Below are positions 13,670-14,278 of a stretch of 14,278 nucleotides of DNA, one piece after another. The stretch comes from an uncultured Collinsella sp. (GTDB lineage: Bacteria; Actinomycetota; Coriobacteriia; Coriobacteriales; Coriobacteriaceae): assembly GCA_959020035.1 (NCBI GenBank), contig CAUEQX010000035.1, positions 1-14,278 of the forward strand, in the 5' to 3' direction. Position 1 is the stretch's first letter. The number at the start of each line of letters is the position of its first letter. The translations under genes and the position numbers were made by a program. Under the pieces are notes generated by a model, which was not told where the DNA came from, made no database searches, and saw only the letters and a program-made list of their open reading frames with translations.

Positions 13670-14263
13670 ATGAAAAAGAAGGCCTTTGCGATTCTCACCC
13701 TCTGCATCAGTCTCTTTGCCGCAGTTGCCCTGGTGGGCTGCGGTGGCAGCGGCGACACTACCGGAAGTGGCGGTGGCGGCGGGGCAGAAAAGCCAGGCGT
13801 GGATATGAGGACCGACTTCATTTGGTTTAAGGTCGAGGTTCCCGAGGGCGTCGAGATTACCGACGTTGCCGGCGACACCGCCGACAGGGCCCAGTTTAAG
13901 TTCACCGAGAGCGAGCACGCCAGCGATCGCTTCATCCCCGTCTTCGATCCTGACAAGAACGCCGACGAGCTGTTCGACTACGAGGCAAAGTGGAATGCCA
14001 GCTTTGAGTGGACCGAGAATGACCCCGTCAAGTACAACGGCAAGACTTGGCGCAACGCTTCCTATACACACTCGGGCGGCGTAACGACCGAATACTTCAC
14101 CGACGTTGACGGCGGCAGTGTGTATGTGCGTATCGACAACGTCGAGGAGCACAAGGACGCCGTCGAGACCATGATGAAGTCTCTGGAATTTGCCGACGAC
14201 ATCGCCGAGGCCAAGACCGAGGCCATGGACGTCAAGCTCGACGATATCGAGATCAAGCGCTAA
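13670..14263 (+). CDS. Putative lipoprotein of unknown function (tandem paralogue 2)
   Basis: This 197-residue protein starts MKKKAFAILTLCISLFAAVA and then LVGC, with the lipidated cysteine again at position 24. A Gly-rich linker and a domain parallel to the upstream gene follow: TDFIWFKVEVPEGVEI, then SDRFIPVF, PVKYNGKTW, YFTDVDGGSVYVRI and a closing DDIEIKR line up with the first copy in the same order. The middle (residues about 85-130) differs most and is where specificity might have diverged. ATG 13670 follows GAGGAGG by 8 nt. Function is unknown. The pair arose by duplication that seems to include upstream sequence. No terminator is visible before the window ends. Confidence 0.8.
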   Translation: MKKKAFAILTLCISLFAAVALVGCGGSGDTTGSGGGGGAEKPGVDMRTDFIWFKVEVPEGVEITDVAGDTADRAQFKFTESEHASDRFIPVFDPDKNADELFDYEAKWNASFEWTENDPVKYNGKTWRNASYTHSGGVTTEYFTDVDGGSVYVRIDNVEEHKDAVETMMKSLEFADDIAEAKTEAMDVKLDDIEIKR

Positions 14264-14278
14264 GCGACTGGCGAGCGC

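Overview
The window looks like chromosomal DNA of a Coriobacteriia actinobacterium, most likely a gut Collinsella. This is inferred from the moderately high GC, strong AGGAGG-type ribosome binding sites, and the gene set: class III fructose-bisphosphatase, C69 dipeptidase, an FchA/FolD pair, and large anchored surface proteins with DUF4430 domains and InlB-type repeats. No rRNA, tRNA, CRISPR, phage or transposase genes are visible.

Layout. Bases 1-1555, plus strand: the 3' end of a class III fructose-1,6-bisphosphatase, then two paralogous GtrA-family membrane proteins, ending in a strong terminator. Bases 1590-6710, minus strand: a two-gene surface operon. A cobalamin-type riboswitch (about 6545-6665) precedes a 1272-residue secreted protein with four transcobalamin-C-like (DUF4430) domains, a PQQ-type beta-propeller and an InlB-type repeat. 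Overlapping it by 11 nt is a single-DUF4430 membrane-anchored protein. Bases 6720-9050, minus strand: a phasin-like protein and an ABC1/UbiB kinase with their own promoter and terminator. Bases 9084-10607, minus strand: a C69 (PepD-type) dipeptidase. Bases 10694-10925: a MITE-like inverted-repeat element with no transposase. Bases 10963-12560, minus strand: an fchA-folD one-carbon operon in which FolD lacks two cyclohydrolase-associated residues. Bases 12829-14263, plus strand: two tandem paralogous lipoproteins of unknown function, each preceded by the same exact 19-bp sequence.

How the genes may work together. The most interesting locus is 1654-6710. A B12-sensing leader drives surface proteins that combine the domain related to the cobalamin-contacting C-terminal domain of animal transcobalamin and intrinsic factor with a beta-propeller, the fold of the Bacteroides surface B12 binder BtuG. 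This suggests a Gram-positive surface system for cobalamin capture; it is an inference and untested. In the folate operon, FchA probably supplies the methenyl-THF cyclohydrolase step that the altered FolD may have lost. The lipoprotein pair looks like a recent tandem duplication.

Limits: domain names come from reading motifs by eye. Promoters are hexamer matches only.
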